From the NCBI RefSeq assembly GCF_032118995.1, contig NC_092650.1, positions 23,570,001 to 23,634,000 of the forward strand: 64,000 bases of DNA, given 5' to 3'. Below the pieces are notes generated by a model. The model did no database searches. It was given only the letters and a program-made list of their open reading frames with translations, and had not been told where the DNA came from. This document shows, piece by piece, positions 21,701-32,300 of this stretch. Position numbers and translations under genes: made by a program. Position 1 is the first letter of the stretch. Each line of letters begins with the position of its first letter. Source of the DNA: Asterias amurensis. Its lineage: Eukaryota; Echinodermata; Asteroidea; Forcipulatida; Asteriidae.

Positions 21701-24485
21701 CTTATTGAGAACTCATCTACACACCGTATGCAAACAAAATAACACACATTCCGTTATCAGGAGCTACAATGTTCAGTTTACCTTGAATATGTAACGAAGG
21801 GAGCATGATGCAACACATTCTAAAAGGATCAGGGTCTTTTTTGAAATACAAAACACAATTTCCACAGGGTTTTTGAAGACAATGATATAAGAAGGCTTCA
21901 CCTAAAATAAAAAACTATTACTTGCTGAAGTGCTGTAGTTTTTGAGAATGAGTAAATGCAATGGAGAGCTGTTGATAGTATAAAACATAATTTTGAGGTC
22001 TCAAAATCAAGCATCTGAAAACACACAACTTTGTGTGACACATGTGTTTTTTCTTCCATTATTATCTCACAACTTTGATGACCAATTGACCTCAAACTTT
22101 CACAGGTTTGTTATTGTATGCATATGTTGAGATACAGCAAGTGAGGAGACTGGTCTTTAGTGATCAGAGTCTTTAAGAGCTGTATCTTGCTTCTCTCTAA
22201 AAGCTTAATGTTTATAATATGTAAAAACAATTCTGTACAGCGTTTTGAGATTTTCTTTTTGCAAGAAGCTTTTCAAAAAATGTTTATTATTACTATTATA
22301 ATTGTGAATTGATTTTTATATTGGTAATGAGCAATGGAGAGCTGTTGATGGTATAAAACAGTGTAAGAATTGAAACGGCTCCCTCTGAAGTATCGTAGTT
22401 TTCGAGAAAGAAGTATTTTTCAACTTAAATGATTGAATTGAATTGAATTGGAGACTTCAGCTGAGGTCTCGAAATCAGGCGTCTGAAAGCACACAACTTG
22501 TGCGACAAGGGTGTTTTTTCTTTCCTTATTCTCTTGCAACTTCTACGACTATTTGACTCCCTTATTTCACAGGTTTGTTATTCTATGCATTATTTTTTTA
22601 CTGTCGAGTTACACCAAGTGAAAACACTGGTCTTTGACAATTACTGAAGGCGTCCAGTGCCTTTAAACATACAAACTGTCTTAATGTAAAAGAGTGAAAA
22701 AACACTCCTTTTGTCCGCCATACCACTCTTGCAAACAGCCATATGACGAAAAACTCTTTTTAGAGTGAAAGACGGGTACTTTCAACTCAATTTAGAGTGA
22801 GGTTTGTTCCACGTTCACTCAAAAAGAGTAACACAGATTGACTTTCACTCTCAAAAGAGCGGAAGTGATACCACTCGGAGTGAAAACACCCTTGTCGTCG
22901 CACTTTTGTGTACGAGTAAATTTGAACGCATGTTTATAATGGACAGTTTAAGGTGTAATGCTTACGATCTAGTGTGGGGGCGAGTACGTTTCGAATGGTG
23001 ATTAAATAGACCCCTTGCATAATGTCGCCACTGAGGTCCATAAAGGGCCATCTTTGGCGGAGAGTAATGCGCAGCGCGTCACCGCGCGTTGATAGATTGA
23101 CATTAAAGGTGACCGCCAATGCTAGGGGTCTTTGGTGTACAACAGTCTCCCCTCAACAAAGTCTTGGATATTTAAGAGGTAGTGTTGTCTGCTTGTGTCT
23201 ATTTCTACCTCCATGGTTTAACCACGATTGTGAGCAAACAAAACCTACCATGGATCTTCGTCAACCTAGATACTGATTCCTGGAGCTCTTCCACCTGACG
23301 CCCAATGACTCCCATTTCACGTCTTGTGTCTTCTAACTGAAGTGCTGTGTTTCTTAGTGCGACAGTTACCTTTTGTTGGTTGGTCGAAACTGCAGTCTGC
23401 AACTCACTAACCATTCGACGTGTTTCCTCTTGCTCAGAGGTGGCTGTTTCTTGGTTGGTTGATACTGCACCCTGCAACTCACTAACCATTCGACGTGTTT
23501 CCTCTTGCTCAGAGGTGGCTGTTTCTTGGTTGGTTGATACTGCGACCTGTAACTCACTAACCATTCGACGTGTTTTCTTTTGCGCAGAGGTGGCTGTTTC
23601 TTGGTTGGTTGATATTGCAGTCTGCAACTCACTAACCATTCGACGTGTTTCCTCTTGCTCAGAGGTGGCTGTTTCTTGGTTGGTTGATACTGCACCCTGC
23701 AACTCACTAACCATTCGACGTGTTTCCTCTTGCTCAGAGGTGGCTGTTTCTTGGTTGGTTGATACTGCGACCTGTAACTCACTAACCATTCGACGTGTTT
23801 TCTTTTGCTCAGAGGTGGCTGTTTCTTGGTTGGTTGATATTGCAGTCTGCAACTCACTAACCATTCGACGTGTTTCCTCTTGCTCAGAGGTGGCTGTTTC
23901 TTGGTTGGTTGATACTGCACCCTGCAACTCACTAACCATTCGACGTGTTTCCTCTTGCTCAAAGGTGGCTGTTTCTTGGTGTGTCGCTACTGCACCCTGC
24001 AACTCACTAACCATTCGACGTGTTTCCTCTTGCTCAGAGCTAGCTGTTTCTTGGTTGGTTGATATTGCAGCCTGCAACTCACTAACCATTCGACGTGTTT
24101 CCTCTTGCTCAGAGGTGGCTGTTTCTTGGTTGGTTGATACTGCAGCCTGCAACTCACTAACCATTCGACGTGTTTCCTCTTGCTCAGAGGTGGCTGTTTC
24201 TTGGTTGGTTGATATTGCAGCCATCGTACGTCTTGTGTCCTCCAGCTCCGATGAAACAGTTTCATTCATTAATACTTTAAGCTCTTTCACCAGGTCTTGT
24301 GTGTTTCCGAGTTCATCTTCAAGAATGACTAGGTAGTTTTCTACAATAAGCCTTAACTCGTCTACCTTACTATTTGTGTCTACATTACATGAAACCGTTC
24401 TCTGATGTCTGGAAGCTTCAACTTGTAGTTCAACTTGAGACTTCACGATCAAAACGACCAAGAGCGAACGTGTAAACAACCCCAT
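18526..24485 (-). CDS. Secreted coiled-coil/SRCR protein, five exons (708 aa)
   Basis: Exons: 24485-23249, 21603-21295, 20871-20708, 20146-19968, 18763-18526. All have AG acceptors and GT donors, and phases agree (1,1,0,2), giving 709 codons with one stop. Layout: hydrophobic leader (1-24), one Cys near 31, coiled coil (about 35-405) mostly of eleven 25-residue units, one SRCR domain (about 415-515), then a ~190-residue C-terminal domain. Coiled coil plus terminal SRCR recalls class A scavenger receptors such as MSR1, but here the leader is short, no long membrane anchor is evident, and an extra domain follows. Such proteins usually bind microbes or debris outside the cell; that role is inferred. 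Poly(A) signal at 18367-18372. The gene diverges from the proline-rich exon at 26786. Confidence 0.85.
18830..19126. mobile_element. MITE family I, in intron 4 of the SRCR gene
   Basis: Contains AACAGCTCCCTCTGAAGTGA and ends AGTGTACATTGTCTTTAA; the left end is worn. Confidence 0.65.
19968..20146 (-). CDS. SRCR gene exon 4: middle of C-terminal domain
   Basis: Phase 0 in, phase 2 out (donor GTACGT). Encodes [20 protein letters not shown] and [11 protein letters not shown] ... NYFSIFGD. The paired VxLxLY and LVFNG..S....WF patterns are typical of the same unnamed domain. Confidence 0.8.
20365..20586. mobile_element. MITE family I, right half
   Basis: AGCAGCCGAAAGCACACAAC through GTGTCCAGTGCCTTTAA, in intron 3 of the SRCR gene. 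Confidence 0.6.
20708..20871 (-). CDS. SRCR gene exon 3: start of C-terminal domain
   Basis: Phase 1 in, 0 out (donor GTGAGG). Encodes [15 protein letters not shown] and [10 protein letters not shown], then [32 protein letters not shown] is the opening signature of the domain completed by exons 4 and 5. Confidence 0.8.
21295..21603 (-). CDS. SRCR gene exon 2: complete SRCR domain
   Basis: Symmetric phase-1 exon of 103 codons. Encodes [67 protein letters not shown]. All core SRCR landmarks are present. The six cysteines match the group A set rather than the eight of group B, although group A domains in vertebrates are usually split over two exons. Confidence 0.95.
21925..22175. mobile_element. 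MITE family I, partial
   Basis: Segments TATAAAACATAATTTTGAGG and AACTTTGTGTGACACATGTG, ending in TTAA at 22172. Lies in intron 1 of the SRCR gene. Confidence 0.6.
22316..22666. mobile_element. MITE family I
   Basis: TTGGTAATGAGCAATGGAGA to GCGTCCAGTGCCTTTAA, in intron 1 of the SRCR gene. The following 22680-22900 is rich in AGAGTGAAA and its complement and forms weak hairpins, possibly another short element. Confidence 0.6.
23249..24485 (-). CDS. SRCR gene exon 1: leader and coiled-coil array
   Basis: 412 codons plus one base. Leader [19 protein letters not shown], then a heptad region, then the 25-residue repeat (unit pattern [20 protein letters not shown] followed by EETRR), and an exit segment [14 protein letters not shown] before the donor at 23249 (G|GTAGGT). 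25 residues is three heptads plus four, so the coil must include a regular stutter or hendecad. The open frame beyond the donor (to 23205) reads into the intron. I start at 24485 because the upstream in-frame codons begin with TTG, not ATG. Confidence 0.85.
23400..24221 (-). repeat. 75-bp coding tandem repeat (11 units) with a 225-bp higher-order period
   Basis: Each 75-base unit encodes 25 residues. Units alternate by the residues after [39 protein letters not shown]. The run GAV-TAI-VAV is repeated, with TAI units carrying EQKKTRR or AQKKTRR, so blocks of three units have been copied together. Confidence 0.9.
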
Positions 24486-24679
24486 GTTGCTCAATTAACT
24501 GCAACTACAAAACACGACTCTTTCGTTGCTGAATAGAGTAGAAATGTATAGATGAGTGAGCAACAGCCTGTCTGTAGATCATTTTACATTGAACAGATGG
24601 TACCCGCATTAAAGTTTGTATTTCTTCCTGATACGCTGTTAGAGCAACCTGGATTCTTAGGGGAAATAGCCGTTGAACG

Positions 24680-25060
24680 TTAAAGACACTGGACACTATT
24701 GGTTATTGTCAAAGACCAGTCTTCTCACATCTCAACATATGCATAAAATGACAAACCTGTGAAAATTTGAGCTCATTACTGGTCGTCGAAGTTGCGAGAT
24801 AATATGGAAGAAAAAATACACTTGTCACACGAAGTTGTGTGCTTTCAGTTGCTTGATTTCGAGGGCCTCAAAATCTAATTCTGAGGTCTCGAAATCAAAC
24901 TCGTGGAAATTTACTTTTTTTTTCTCGGAAACTACGTTACTTCAGAGGGAGCCTCTACTCACAATGTTTTATACTATCAGCTCTCCATTACTCGTTACCA
25001 GGTAAGGTTTTGTGCTATTAATTATTTTGAGTAATTACCAATAGTGTACACTGCCTTTAA
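24680..25060. mobile_element. MITE family I, copy in source locus
   Basis: Same insertion as 3062-3442 and 8506-8885, so it predates the duplication. Confidence 0.8.
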
Positions 25061-26133
25061 GAGAGACTGACTCGGGAACTATGTAGGTAGGTCAGAGTTC
25101 AGAAAGTGTTGTGTGAACAACTTTCAACCAGACTCGATGATTGGTTTTGGACTTGGGCCAGACCCAAAGTTGTTATAATGACGTGTTGACAACGAACCAG
25201 GTGCAACTCAGTCTGAAAATAACCAGGAAAGATGGCTTAACAAGAGATTGATGGTTTTTACAGCTTTCACTACGTAATGTCTACAACATGTTTACTACAC
25301 ATCACTACACATCAATAATATTGAATGCAACATAATATAAATAACTAGGCTTTCGAAAACACATCAACATTTTGCTAACAAATTGCAAGAGAGAATCGTG
25401 GGCTCGTTTTAGATTAAGACTATACGAGGGTAAATCACAACAAAATAGCATTATCAGTTATACACTGCTTCTCCACACGGGAACGATAACGACAAGGACA
25501 ACAACGACAATGACAACGACAAAGGTCGTTCAAACAAGTTAATTTAGGAACGATGGAATTAATATATATTAAAAAGCCGCGGCCTCATTGTTTATTATTA
25601 TTAATTACCAAGATAATAATCGACAGGTTAGAGTGGTAGCAACTTACACTCATAACAACACTGTGATTTGAATCGACATAATTAAAATGATCCGCCAAAC
25701 CCCTTTTGTGACGTCAATCGAGGCAGACTTTGCCTGCAATGCGTATAGTAAACACAAGTGCAAAGTACATGTACGTCCAAGTCGTGCGTTAGTACGTTTC
25801 AAAAAGTGTTTTTCTGCATTCAGCAGCAATACACCTGGTCGGCATTGCCGGAAAAAAAACAAAAAAATCTTTTTTTGAAACGTACAAACTAACGACTTGG
25901 TCCGTACATGTACTTCGCAATTGTGTTTACTCTACGCATTACAGGCAAAGTCTGCCTCGATTCACGTCACGAACAGCGCCCTCTCGGGTCGGGGTCTACT
26001 CTAAAATTTGTAACTAACATAACAACTGATTTTTTTAAACTTAGTTAACTGTTCATTCACATTCCACTCATCAAAACACAAATATATTAGTGGCAAAAGC
26101 TTTATGTTGAAAAAATACCACTTCCCGGTGACT

Positions 26134-26502
26134 TTAAAGTCATTATACACTTTCGGAACGGAAAAAAAAATCACGGATTTACAAGTAACGTTCAGGGTTT
26201 ACGGAAGGTAATGGTAAAAGACTTATCTTGAAATATTATTCCATGAAATGCTTTACTTTTTGAGAAAACTTTAAAACAATTATCAATTCTCGATATCGAG
26301 AATTACGGATTTATAGTAAACACATGTCATGACACGGCGAAACGTGGGGAAACAAGGGTGGGTTTTCCCGTTATTTTCTCCCGACTCCGATGACCGATTG
26401 AGCCTAAATTTTCACAGGTTTGTTATTTTATATATAAGTTGTGATACACGAAGTGCTGGCCTTTGGACAATACTGTTTACCGAAAGTGTCCAATGGCTTT
26501 AA
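26134..26502. mobile_element. MITE family II, copy in source locus
   Basis: Same insertion as 4515-4885 and 9959-10327. Confidence 0.75.
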
Positions 26503-26785
26503 AAGAGCCATTTTGGTTTCGACGTTTTTCAGAACTGTTATTTCCGTGGTGTTGTTACTGAAAGTTCTACTGCAGGAGTGCGTTTTGGCGACCCCAACCA
26601 AAAACTGTTTCTGACGTCATAACCAAAACGGTAACCGAGCTCACAACTCGGTTATCGTTCAGTCTGAACAGCAGAACCAACGACCAACAACCGAAACAGT
26701 TTTTGGTTGGGGTCGCCAAAACGCACTCGCAGGTCGCTCTGAACATGATTCCTTAAACTATTTTGTACTCGGTCGGTTTTCACAG

Positions 26786-27277
26786 GCACGAGGTACTTCA
26801 GTGGCACCACAGAACCTACCAGTTATAGTTCATCCAAGCTCGGGTGTAACTATTCAAGGCAACACCATTGCTCCATCGGCGTTCTTCAGTCCTTCCCAAC
26901 AAAATGTGGTCCTTAATCCTTATAACAAACCGTATCCAGTGGCTGCTCCGATGCCAAACTATGCACCCTCCCCGCAAGTCGCTCAGGGGCCACAACCAAT
27001 ACAGGGTACCACAGCGTACCCACAAGCCACTCAGGGTACCACCACAGCGTACCCACCAACCACTCAAGATGCCTTACCCTACCCACCACCTTACCAAGGT
27101 TGTGTGAATTATCGGCCACCTAGTCCGGGTATTGTACCACAACCTACAGTAGCCTACCCACTACATCCACCCAACCAGGGTGACACTTCTGGGACTTTCT
27201 ACCCACCGCCAAGTCACGCACTTTACCCGCCATCTGAGAAAACACCAGAGCCCCACCAAGGGGCAGCTAAACAATGA
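26786..27277 (+). CDS. Proline-rich protein, last exon (copy C, source locus)
   Basis: 163 residues, acceptor ttttcacag before 26786, AATAAA about 155 bases past the stop. Differs from copy A in a few places (QDALPYPPPYQGCVNY, YPLHPP) but keeps PYPPPYQ. If the gene has upstream exons they should lie between 24486 and 26785, since the duplicated unit starts at the coiled-coil gene; I could not identify one. Alternatively the unit captured only the 3' end and all copies are orphan exons. Confidence 0.6.
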   Translation, partial: ARGTSVAPQNLPVIVHPSSGVTIQGNTIAPSAFFSPSQQNVVLNPYNKPYPVAAPMPNYAPSPQVAQGPQPIQGTTAYPQATQGTTTAYPPTTQDALPYPPPYQGCVNYRPPSPGIVPQPTVAYPLHPPNQGDTSGTFYPPPSHALYPPSEKTPEPHQGAAKQ

Positions 27278-29122
27278 CAAACTGGTTTGGGTCGTCAGGT
27301 TACCAGACCCAAAAGTCCAATGAAAACGCAGCTTAAGCAGTCCATATTTATAAACAACTTACATCATACAAGACGATAAAACACACAGTGTATAGGTTGC
27401 GTAAAAAACATGAATGTTTTAAAGTTTATTAATAAAAAAAAATACTCAAAATTAAATTTGTCATTAATCAAATAAAAGTAGTAAAAAATAAATGGACGGA
27501 TTTACCAAAATATTTCTTAAAACAAATGGTGCATTCTGATTGCCTAATGCGTGTGACATCACTAAGGAGGAAAGTTTATTGAAACGAAATTCATAATAAA
27601 CTTTAATTGGTACTGAGTATATACAATAAATCCGTTTTCATAAATAAGATCTGGGTATTGGTAAGAAACAAAAAAAAATAGTGAAGATCACAGATTTACA
27701 TAAAACTTGCATGGTACAATGATGATGATAGTAAAAAACATCTCTTGAAATATTTCTGTCTAATATGTCGTGTTTGATGAGAAAAAAATCTAACTTCGCG
27801 TTTGGAGTTTATCGCTTTAGTGAGCGTTTTATTGATTTTTATTTTTTTATTTGGCATCGATGCAAGGCAAAATTTGTAATCGCTTTTTCACTATTCTGAC
27901 CAAGATGGCCGATCGATCTCAAACTTCTACAGGTTTGTATAGTTTATGTATAATATGGTGGATTACATAAAGTGCTTACACTGTCATCAACTGTTTTGTG
28001 AGCAAATAAAATAACTATGTAATGTTCCTTTAAACCATTTTCAAACGGAGCTTTATGGACTGGAAGTGGCGCACCCAGGGCAAGGGTGGCCTTTTATGTT
28101 TCAAACACCACACCCAACCCTAGCCTCACCCAACCCCAGACCAAAAATGAAGGCCCCAAAGAGATACTTGGGATCACCTGTCTCCCAACCCCCCACTTGG
28201 GTCAAACACTTTTTTGGGGTGCGCCACTTTGGTTCTGGGTATAACGTTATACTAGTATATACACCTTTCCCATGAAATATGTAAATTACACATCGGACGT
28301 CCTATACGAATTTACACTATGGCAAAATGAGGGGAAATCTTGCCATCTTATGGTGCCGATGGTGGCGTGACGTGTAATATGCGTATGTCTGACTCTATGG
28401 CCCTTTTCGAAACCACGGCTTCGGCTTTGGATTCGGCTTCTCAGACTCCGTCCTCTCGTCTGAAGCCCTGAGCACGTACGCAAAGCGCAAGCCAACTTGC
28501 CAAAAAAAATCGCGGGGCAAAGCTAGCTTCGTAAAGGGCCTACGGCGTTTGCCAACAAAGACCGTCTGTACGCATGCGTGAATGTAATAAGCATATTTCA
28601 CGGAAAGGCTTACTGGTTGAGACTGATATCTTACAACTATCTAAAGCTAAACACAACAAACTGCAATATAATTCCAGGTATCAAAACAAATACGGTCAAT
28701 ATATGCCAAGACCTTTGCATAAGTGCCGGTTTATTTGAACCAATGGAAGCCGGGGCCCCCATATCAATGTTGACCGTACACGATAAAATTTGAAATATTT
28801 CTGGAAAATTGCCCTACTATAATCTGAACGTGCATTAAAAACTATAACTTTATCAAATCACATTTAACTATAAATTTTATTTTAAAAACTAATTTGTATC
28901 CCAGCGTTCAAAATTACTTACAAATTAAAGAATTAAGGGTTTTTTTTACCAAAGGGCATAAAGTTTAGCATAGTAAAAAAATGAAAATTGTATATCCTAG
29001 CGTGCCGATTATATGTTTTTGGTTTTTTTTTTTACCAAATGGGCATAGCTTTTAGCATCATAACCTTGTGGAAATTTAACAATAATTATTCAGGTCACGC
29101 TTCATAGTGTTGGTTGATTTCA

Positions 29123-29394
29123 TCATCCGTGGTTTATCAACACGTTCACTGTCTCTGGCAACCCTGCCGCATTGACAGCAGTCACTGTCAGGTAGTAGTC
29201 TGTATGGGGAACCAGCGGTGATACACGCATACCAGTATCCATTGTCTCTATCCACTGCATGACGTCACTTCCGCCAAGGACGGTACCGAGAGAGACTTCA
29301 AAGAACATTGGAGAGGAGGACATGAACATTTCGTCCCAGGTTAAATCAACCAAGGTGCCATTGCCCTGCCATGTCGTGATTAGAAGATTCGAAC
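29123..29394 (-). CDS. FN3-like gene, terminal exon
   Basis: Phase 1 in, 90 codons with stop. Encodes LVDLTWDEMF, FFEVSLGTVLGG, YYLTVTAVNAAGLPE and ends VLINHG. This exon is the one duplicated at 2074-2345 and 7509-7780; the single residue difference is LTWD here against LSWD in the copies. Confidence 0.85.
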
Positions 29395-32300
29395 CTGTAA
29401 TAGTAAAAGCACAGACCAATCTTTACTTCATACGTGCGACGCCATTTTGTTTATCCGTTTGTTCTCGATAACACACGCATCACACCAGGGCCCTGTTTCA
29501 TAGAGCTGCTACGCACAAAAATTTGCTTAGCATGACATTTCTTCCCTTATAAAAACAGTATTAACAACCACATTTCCATGTGTTGCATATTGCTTGTTAC
29601 TGGTATTCAGCTGTTGTTTGCTTATCCTGAATAATAATGTGTAAATTTGGTTGGTAATCCTGTTTTTATCACGGAAAGAAATTTCATGCTATACGCAAAT
29701 TTGTGTGCTTAGCAGCTCTATGAAATTAGGCCCTATTGTTTACAACATTGGGTTGCAGCCACCGACAGGGCTTCAGTCTTCAGTGGGTTGCTTCTTCTTT
29801 CAGCTTTGGAGACTAAACTAGGAGGTTAGTGGCATTGTAGCTCTTTTTAAACGTCCCATTTACACCAATCGTCATCCGCGTACAGGACAGCGGAGTGATT
29901 CTTCTTTTATTGGGACTACATTCTGTATCTGTTCGGTACTGCCATAGAGCTATAGCTCTATGGGTACTGCACACAAACTCCACTATCGGGATACCAATGG
30001 TGCAGGCACGTGGTGGCTAGTGCTGGATAGCAGGCACGTGGTGGCTAGTGCTGGATAGCAGGCACGTGGTGGCTAGTGCTGGATAGCAGGCACGTGGTGG
30101 CTAGTGCTGGATAGCAGGCACGTGGTGGCTAGTGCTGGATAGCAGGCACGTGGTGGCTAGTGCTGGATTAGTTGTGGGTCCCCCGAATAAAGGTAGACAT
30201 ATTCATGTCATTTAATCTTGTCTTGAATGTGTCTATAACTGGAGATTGGCGAATGTTTACAGGTAGGCGAAGGTTCCATTCGGCCATGGTTTTTGGTAAG
30301 ACTGAGAATTTATAACAGTCTTTCTTTGTCACTTTAAATTTCATCAGGTTGATATTATGTTGATGCAAAGCCATTGGACACTTTCGGAACAAAAAAAACA
30401 AAAAGTCAACAGATTTACAAATAACTTACAGGGTTTACAGAAGGAAATGGTGAAAGACTTCTCTTGAAATAGTATTCCATGAAATGCTTTACTTTACGTT
30501 ATTTTCTCCCGACTCCGATGACCGATTGAGCCTAAATTTTCACAGGTTTGTTATTTTATATATAAGTTGTGATACACAAAGTGTGGGCCTTTGGACAATA
30601 CTGTTTACCGAAAGTGTCCAATGGCTTTAACACAAACAGACAAATATAAAGGGCATTAAGTATTTAGAAACGTGGCTTTGACAAAAACATACACAAGTGT
30701 ACATAGTGAAATATATCATCACAATTATAAAGAGCGCAACAGTCATCTTGAAAAATACAAATTCAAATCCAGACAAAAACAGCCTTAGATATATATTTTA
30801 AAAAACGAGTTTGAGAAAAATATTCCAATTGTTAAGTGAGAATATATAATAATTAACAGAAGGAAAATCAATACATTTATAATAAAAAAGATAAATATCA
30901 TAACCATTATAAAAGTGCAATATTCACGTTAAAATATAAATTAATTGATAGCGAATTTCAGACACAAAAACACAAATTCAATTATATTGAAGAAAAAAAA
31001 ATCAAAATAAAAAGAAAAAAAGATCATTCCGAATAAGTCGCTACAATTGTATAAAATGCAAATTCAGTTAAAGTCTCCAGCGAGAAATTGTACTCCAATT
31101 AAAGGTAGAACAAATATGACATACATACCTTGGCTGGTAGGTCTCGAGGTCTCAACTGTGACATTCTGAGTGATAGTCTGGCTGATCAAATCCGCATGAT
31201 TGACAGCTCTGACAGACAGGCTATATGTTGCATCATCCTCAAGAGTAAGATCTGACCAATTAAGATGCTCCTCCGATGCGGATCCACATCGTGTCCATGG
31301 AGATGGGGAGTAACTTGGTCCAGTGAGACGGCACTGAAATGTGGGGAAGGGGTCATTTTTATTAGAAGATAAACCTTTGGTTTTTGAACCTGTTTGATTG
31401 TTTTTAACGGTATACCCCCGGTATATGTATAATACAACTAACCTGTGAAAATTTCACTTCGGAAAAGTGGTCACGTTTTTGAGATTTTGCCGAAAATCCG
31501 GAGCGGATATGATCACGTAGGAAGAATAATCCATAATATTTCAAAACACAATGTGAGAAACATCACTGACAGTAACGTTAACTAAATTCAAATTTTGGGG
31601 GAAACAAAACTACATCTTTTGCCATAATCACATTACTTTGAAACAAAATGATTCTCGAACGCTTTATACTATCAAAATCTTTCTAAGTAAAGGTTTTCAT
31701 TTTAAGTTTAGAGTGATCACCAAAAGTATCGTATATACGGGAGAATGTATGTTCTTATAGGAATAATTGTTGTAAATGCAGATCATTAACAGTATGCTCT
31801 CATGAGGCAAATTAATTTAGAAATTGAACAACACTTTTTAAACGATCAAATGTTCAATGAAAATACAAATCATAAAACCCCGGGTCAACCTAATCATCAG
31901 ATTACAATAATAAAACTATTTTTACAATTTTTAAACCCAAAGAATTCGTGATTTCCATTGCTATAACTCACCTGATAAAATTGAATGCCAAAAGGGTCCA
32001 TGAACCCTTCCCATGATGCCTTGAGGAAACTATTCTGTGACTGGTACCCGTCAAGCGTTGCATACGCTGTGTCAGACACGGCTTTCACTTTGACAACGGC
32101 TGCCAGTGAACTTGGCGGCTCTGTTACTATGGTAACGCCATCAGATGATTTCCACGATGACCTCCCGGCGTTGTTGAAGCATTTAACAGTAGCAAATAGT
32201 TTCTGACCTTCGACCATGACACGAGCGAGATTTGCAGTTATCTTTGATTCTGAATTGGGTGAAACTGTGCTGGGTATGACGTCATCAAGCCCCGGTTCCA

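Larger units (their letters stand above)
24016..29446. repeat. Source locus (copy C) of the segmental duplication
   Basis: Holds all that the left units hold, but both ends continue into the full genes: the coiled-coil array to the left and the FN3-like gene's introns to the right. This copy therefore shows the arrangement before the tandem duplication. Confidence 0.8.

Noticed and set aside
23366-23962. A 198-codon frame in another minus-strand phase ([19 protein letters not shown] repeats)
   Set aside because: Same repeat-driven openness; no link to an exon border.
23347-24336. A 329-codon open frame on the plus strand opposite the coiled-coil array
   Set aside because: The 75-base unit is a multiple of three and lacks stops in this frame, so it stays open for the length of the array. 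The minus strand has a start, leader, heptads and a matching splice donor.
30003-30170. Possible CRISPR-like array
   Set aside because: The six units are directly adjacent with no spacers, in an intron of an animal gene.
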